From NCBI GenBank assembly GCA_947475855.1, contig CANJPN010000284.1, positions 1-7,782 on the forward strand: a stretch of 7,782 bases of DNA, read 5' to 3'. Source of the stretch: Bradyrhizobiaceae bacterium. GTDB lineage: Bacteria; Pseudomonadota; Alphaproteobacteria; Rhizobiales; Hyphomicrobiaceae. The notes under the pieces were generated by a model. That model saw nothing but the letters and a program-made list of their open reading frames with translations. It made no database searches and was not told the DNA's origin. Positions within the stretch are counted from its first letter, which is position 1; each line of letters opens with the position of its first letter. This document shows, piece after piece, positions 5,679-7,782 of this stretch. A program made the translations under genes and the position numbers.

Positions 5679-7782
5679 TCACGACGTATCGGCCTTGCCT
5701 TCATGTCTCCACTTGGATCTGAGGTCGACTAGCGTCAGGACGCTCCGCCAACACAATAGCGCTGCCGCGGCAATCCCCGCAAGTCCACCCTGCTTTTCCA
5801 CTCGAGTGCTCTCGTCGCTGTAACCCGCCCCGATGGCCGGATCCTTCAGCCCCCTGCCTTGTTCTTTTTCCTCGATCAGGCGTCGCGCAGCCGACGAAAC
5901 TGCAAACCGATCGTAGAGGATCGGCAGCAGTAAAAGCGTGAGTGCCGTTGCAGTGATGAGGCCGCCGATCACGACAATGGCCAGTGGGCGCTGGATCTCG
6001 GCGCCGGGGCCTGTAGCAAACAGGAACGGGACGAGGCCGAGTGCTGCAATTGTTGCGGTCAGCATCACCGGGCGTAGGCGCCGCTTGGTGCCTTCGATGA
6101 CGGCTCCCCTGAAGGTCGTCGTCTCGTCCTCGATGATCTCGTTGATACAAGAGATCAGCACGACTCCGTTGAGCACGGCGATACCGATCAGCGCGATAAA
6201 GCCAACGGAAGCTGGAACCGACAGCAATTCGCCAGAGGCCCACAACGCGATCACGCCGCCGATTGTGGCGAATGGCACGTTGCAGAACACCAGAATTGCC
6301 TGACGAACGGAGCCGAAGGTCAGATACAGCAGCAGAAAGATGGCCGCCAACGCGATCGGCAACACGATGGCCAGGCGAGCGGATGCGCGTTGCTGGTTTT
6401 CGAATTGTCCGCCCCAGTTGAATGAATAGCCCTGCGGGACGGTTACGCTCGCTGCAACGGCGGCCTTGGCATCGTTGACGAAGCCGACGAGATCGCGGCC
6501 TCGCACATTGGCGAGCACCGTTGCGAAGCGCTGCCCCTCCTCTCGGATGACCTGGATGGGGCCGTCCTCGATGCGAATGTCGGCGATTTGTGCCAACTCC
6601 ACTGTGCCGCCCGTGGGCAGAACCACAGGCACGCGTCCGAGGGCGGCCGCCGAGACCCTCAGGTCGGCCTCGCCCCGGATCGTCAGCGGTATGCGGCGCG
6701 ATCCTTCCAACACGGTGCCGATCTGTCGGCCATCGACCCAGACGCGAATGGTGTCCTGCACGTCCACCGCATTGAGGCCAAAGCGACCAGCCTTGATGCG
6801 GTCGACTGCAACAGTCAGATAGCGCAGCCCCTCGTTGCGAAGGGCGAAAACGTCTGAAGCGCCGGGCACCTTCTTGATCTCGCCTGCGATGGCTGTAGCG
6901 AGACGATTGAGCTGATTGATATCCTCGCCAAACACTTTCACCACGACATCGCCACGTGCACCAATGATCATCTCCTGAACGCGCATGTCTATCGGCTGGG
7001 CGAATGCGAACGATATGCCAGGCACCTCGTTGAGTGCTTCTCGAATCTGATCCATCAGCCAGATTTTGTCGGGCTTGCGCCATTCCGATTGAGACTTGAG
7101 AGTAAAGAAGATGTCCGACTCGTTGAGGCCGACCGGGTCGAGCCCAAGGTCGTCTGCACCGGCGCGCGCGATGACCCGGCGGATCTCCGGCACCCGCTCC
7201 ATCAGATGGCGCTGGATTCTCAAGTCGGCTTGCGCGGTCTCTTCCACAGATATCGTCGGATGCTTGCGCACCGTAACCACCGGAGTGCCCTCATCCATGA
7301 CGGGCAAAAAAGTGGAGCCGATCCGAGGATAGACGGCAACCGTCACCAGAAGACTCGCGACTACGGGCAGGACAACCAGTAAAGGCCGGTCGATCACGCG
7401 CTCCAGCAAGGGATAATAGAACGAATGCATTCGCCGGATGAGCCATGGCTGATGCTCGACGCCGGCCTTGAGCACGCTGGCCGAGACCGCAGGAACGACC
7501 GTGAGCGACAGCAGGAGTGCGGCGGCGAGAGCGAAGCCGATGGTCATCGCGACGGGGCCGAACAGCCGGCCCTCCAACCCCTGCAGCGAGAGCAGCGGCA
7601 TGAATACCGTGATGATAATGGCGACGCCTGAGATGAGTGGCGTGGAGACTTCCTTGACGGCATTCTGCGTCACGCGCAATCGCGTCTTCAGATCCGGGTT
7701 CTTCACGTGCGCCAGCCTATGCTCGACATTTTCGACGATCACCACGGCGCAATCGACCAGCAAGCCGATCGCAATCGCGAGA
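5679..7782 (-). CDS. CusA/CzcA-type heavy-metal RND efflux permease (N-terminus outside window)
   Basis: The last 700 residues of an inner-membrane RND pump of the heavy-metal efflux type, which with a periplasmic adaptor and outer-membrane channel expels metal ions using the proton gradient. The frame is open to the right edge; about 340 residues are missing. It begins in TM4 with AIAIGLLVDCAVVIVEN (visible residues 2-18), containing the proton-relay Asp10 and Glu17. TM5-TM7 follow (STPLISGVAIIITVFMPLL, FALAAALLLSLTVVPAVSAS, VVLPVVASLLVTVAVYPRIG), then the second periplasmic domain with STFLPVMDEGT, NESDIFFTLK, DGRQIGTVLEGSRRIPL and WGGQFENQQRA, then TM8-TM12 ending ALTLLLLPILYDRF. The TM4 motif has AIG in place of the DFG found in CzcA/CnrA pumps, as in the Cu/Ag pump CusA, so the metal is uncertain. 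After TM12 a tail of about 74 residues (5682-5903) includes an extra hydrophobic stretch, GLAGIAAAALLCW. The stop lies 82 bp before sbtA. Confidence 0.92.
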   Translation of the reverse strand, partial: LAIAIGLLVDCAVVIVENVEHRLAHVKNPDLKTRLRVTQNAVKEVSTPLISGVAIIITVFMPLLSLQGLEGRLFGPVAMTIGFALAAALLLSLTVVPAVSASVLKAGVEHQPWLIRRMHSFYYPLLERVIDRPLLVVLPVVASLLVTVAVYPRIGSTFLPVMDEGTPVVTVRKHPTISVEETAQADLRIQRHLMERVPEIRRVIARAGADDLGLDPVGLNESDIFFTLKSQSEWRKPDKIWLMDQIREALNEVPGISFAFAQPIDMRVQEMIIGARGDVVVKVFGEDINQLNRLATAIAGEIKKVPGASDVFALRNEGLRYLTVAVDRIKAGRFGLNAVDVQDTIRVWVDGRQIGTVLEGSRRIPLTIRGEADLRVSAAALGRVPVVLPTGGTVELAQIADIRIEDGPIQVIREEGQRFATVLANVRGRDLVGFVNDAKAAVAASVTVPQGYSFNWGGQFENQQRASARLAIVLPIALAAIFLLLYLTFGSVRQAILVFCNVPFATIGGVIALWASGELLSVPASVGFIALIGIAVLNGVVLISCINEIIEDETTTFRGAVIEGTKRRLRPVMLTATIAALGLVPFLFATGPGAEIQRPLAIVVIGGLITATALTLLLLPILYDRFAVSSAARRLIEEKEQGRGLKDPAIGAGYSDESTRVEKQGGLAGIAAAALLCWRSVLTLVDLRSKWRHEGKADTS

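Noticed and set aside
5597..5704. Longer sbtA starting at the ATG at 5704
   Set aside because: It would add 36 charged residues (MKARPIRREVRREPLC...) before the family N-terminus and overlap the RND coding end. The ATG at 5596 has a Shine-Dalgarno and matches the family start.
5701..7083. A 460-codon open frame on the minus strand overlapping the RND gene
   Set aside because: It is the neighbouring frame of the RND permease on the same strand; the translation is Arg/Gly/His-rich without membrane segments or motifs, whereas the RND frame matches the family throughout.

Overview
The window is GC-rich DNA with strongly G/C-biased third codon positions. The gene set (an acetyl-CoA hydrolase/CoA-transferase, a CusA/CzcA-type RND pump, a proteobacterial SbtA/SbtB pair and a family 4 glycosyltransferase) suggests a chromosomal accessory region of an alphaproteobacterium, most likely of the Bradyrhizobium/Rhodopseudomonas type. 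That placement rests on general resemblance and codon bias, not on a search. Almost every gene reads leftward on the minus strand.

Read in the direction of transcription, from the right edge: (1) the C-terminal two thirds of a heavy-metal RND efflux permease (runs off the window at 7782, ends at 5679); (2) sbtA, a SbtA-family sodium/bicarbonate symporter (4640-5596); (3) sbtB, its PII-like regulator (4319-4630), only 9 bp behind sbtA. These three could share a transcript. A possible small membrane protein on the plus strand (4128-4298) converges on sbtB. Just before it lies a perfect 15-bp hairpin (4076-4108).

The next stretch, about 3360-4075, has no intact gene. It holds fragments of an F-type ATPase subunit c gene in more than one minus-strand frame (about 3683-3917), which were easy to miss because the pieces are short. 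After that comes a glycosyltransferase gene (2282-3356) that looks complete, except that an exact 19-bp tandem duplication at 2968-3008 shifts its frame near codon 123. Together these make 2.2-4.1 kb a region of gene decay.

The left part is intact. A 529-bp gap (1753-2281) contains a hairpin just past the glycosyltransferase and a 16-bp tandem repeat. It is followed by a 444-residue CoA-transferase (418-1752). A small protein, possibly of the DUF6155 type, follows 63 bp later (354 down to the left edge) and is cut by the window.

The most interesting themes are an inorganic-carbon uptake module (SbtA plus SbtB) placed behind a metal efflux pump in a non-cyanobacterial genome, the remnant of an ATPase c subunit about 0.5 kb downstream of it, and a glycosyltransferase broken by a potentially reversible tandem duplication. 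I found no CRISPR array, tRNA, rRNA or intact insertion sequence.
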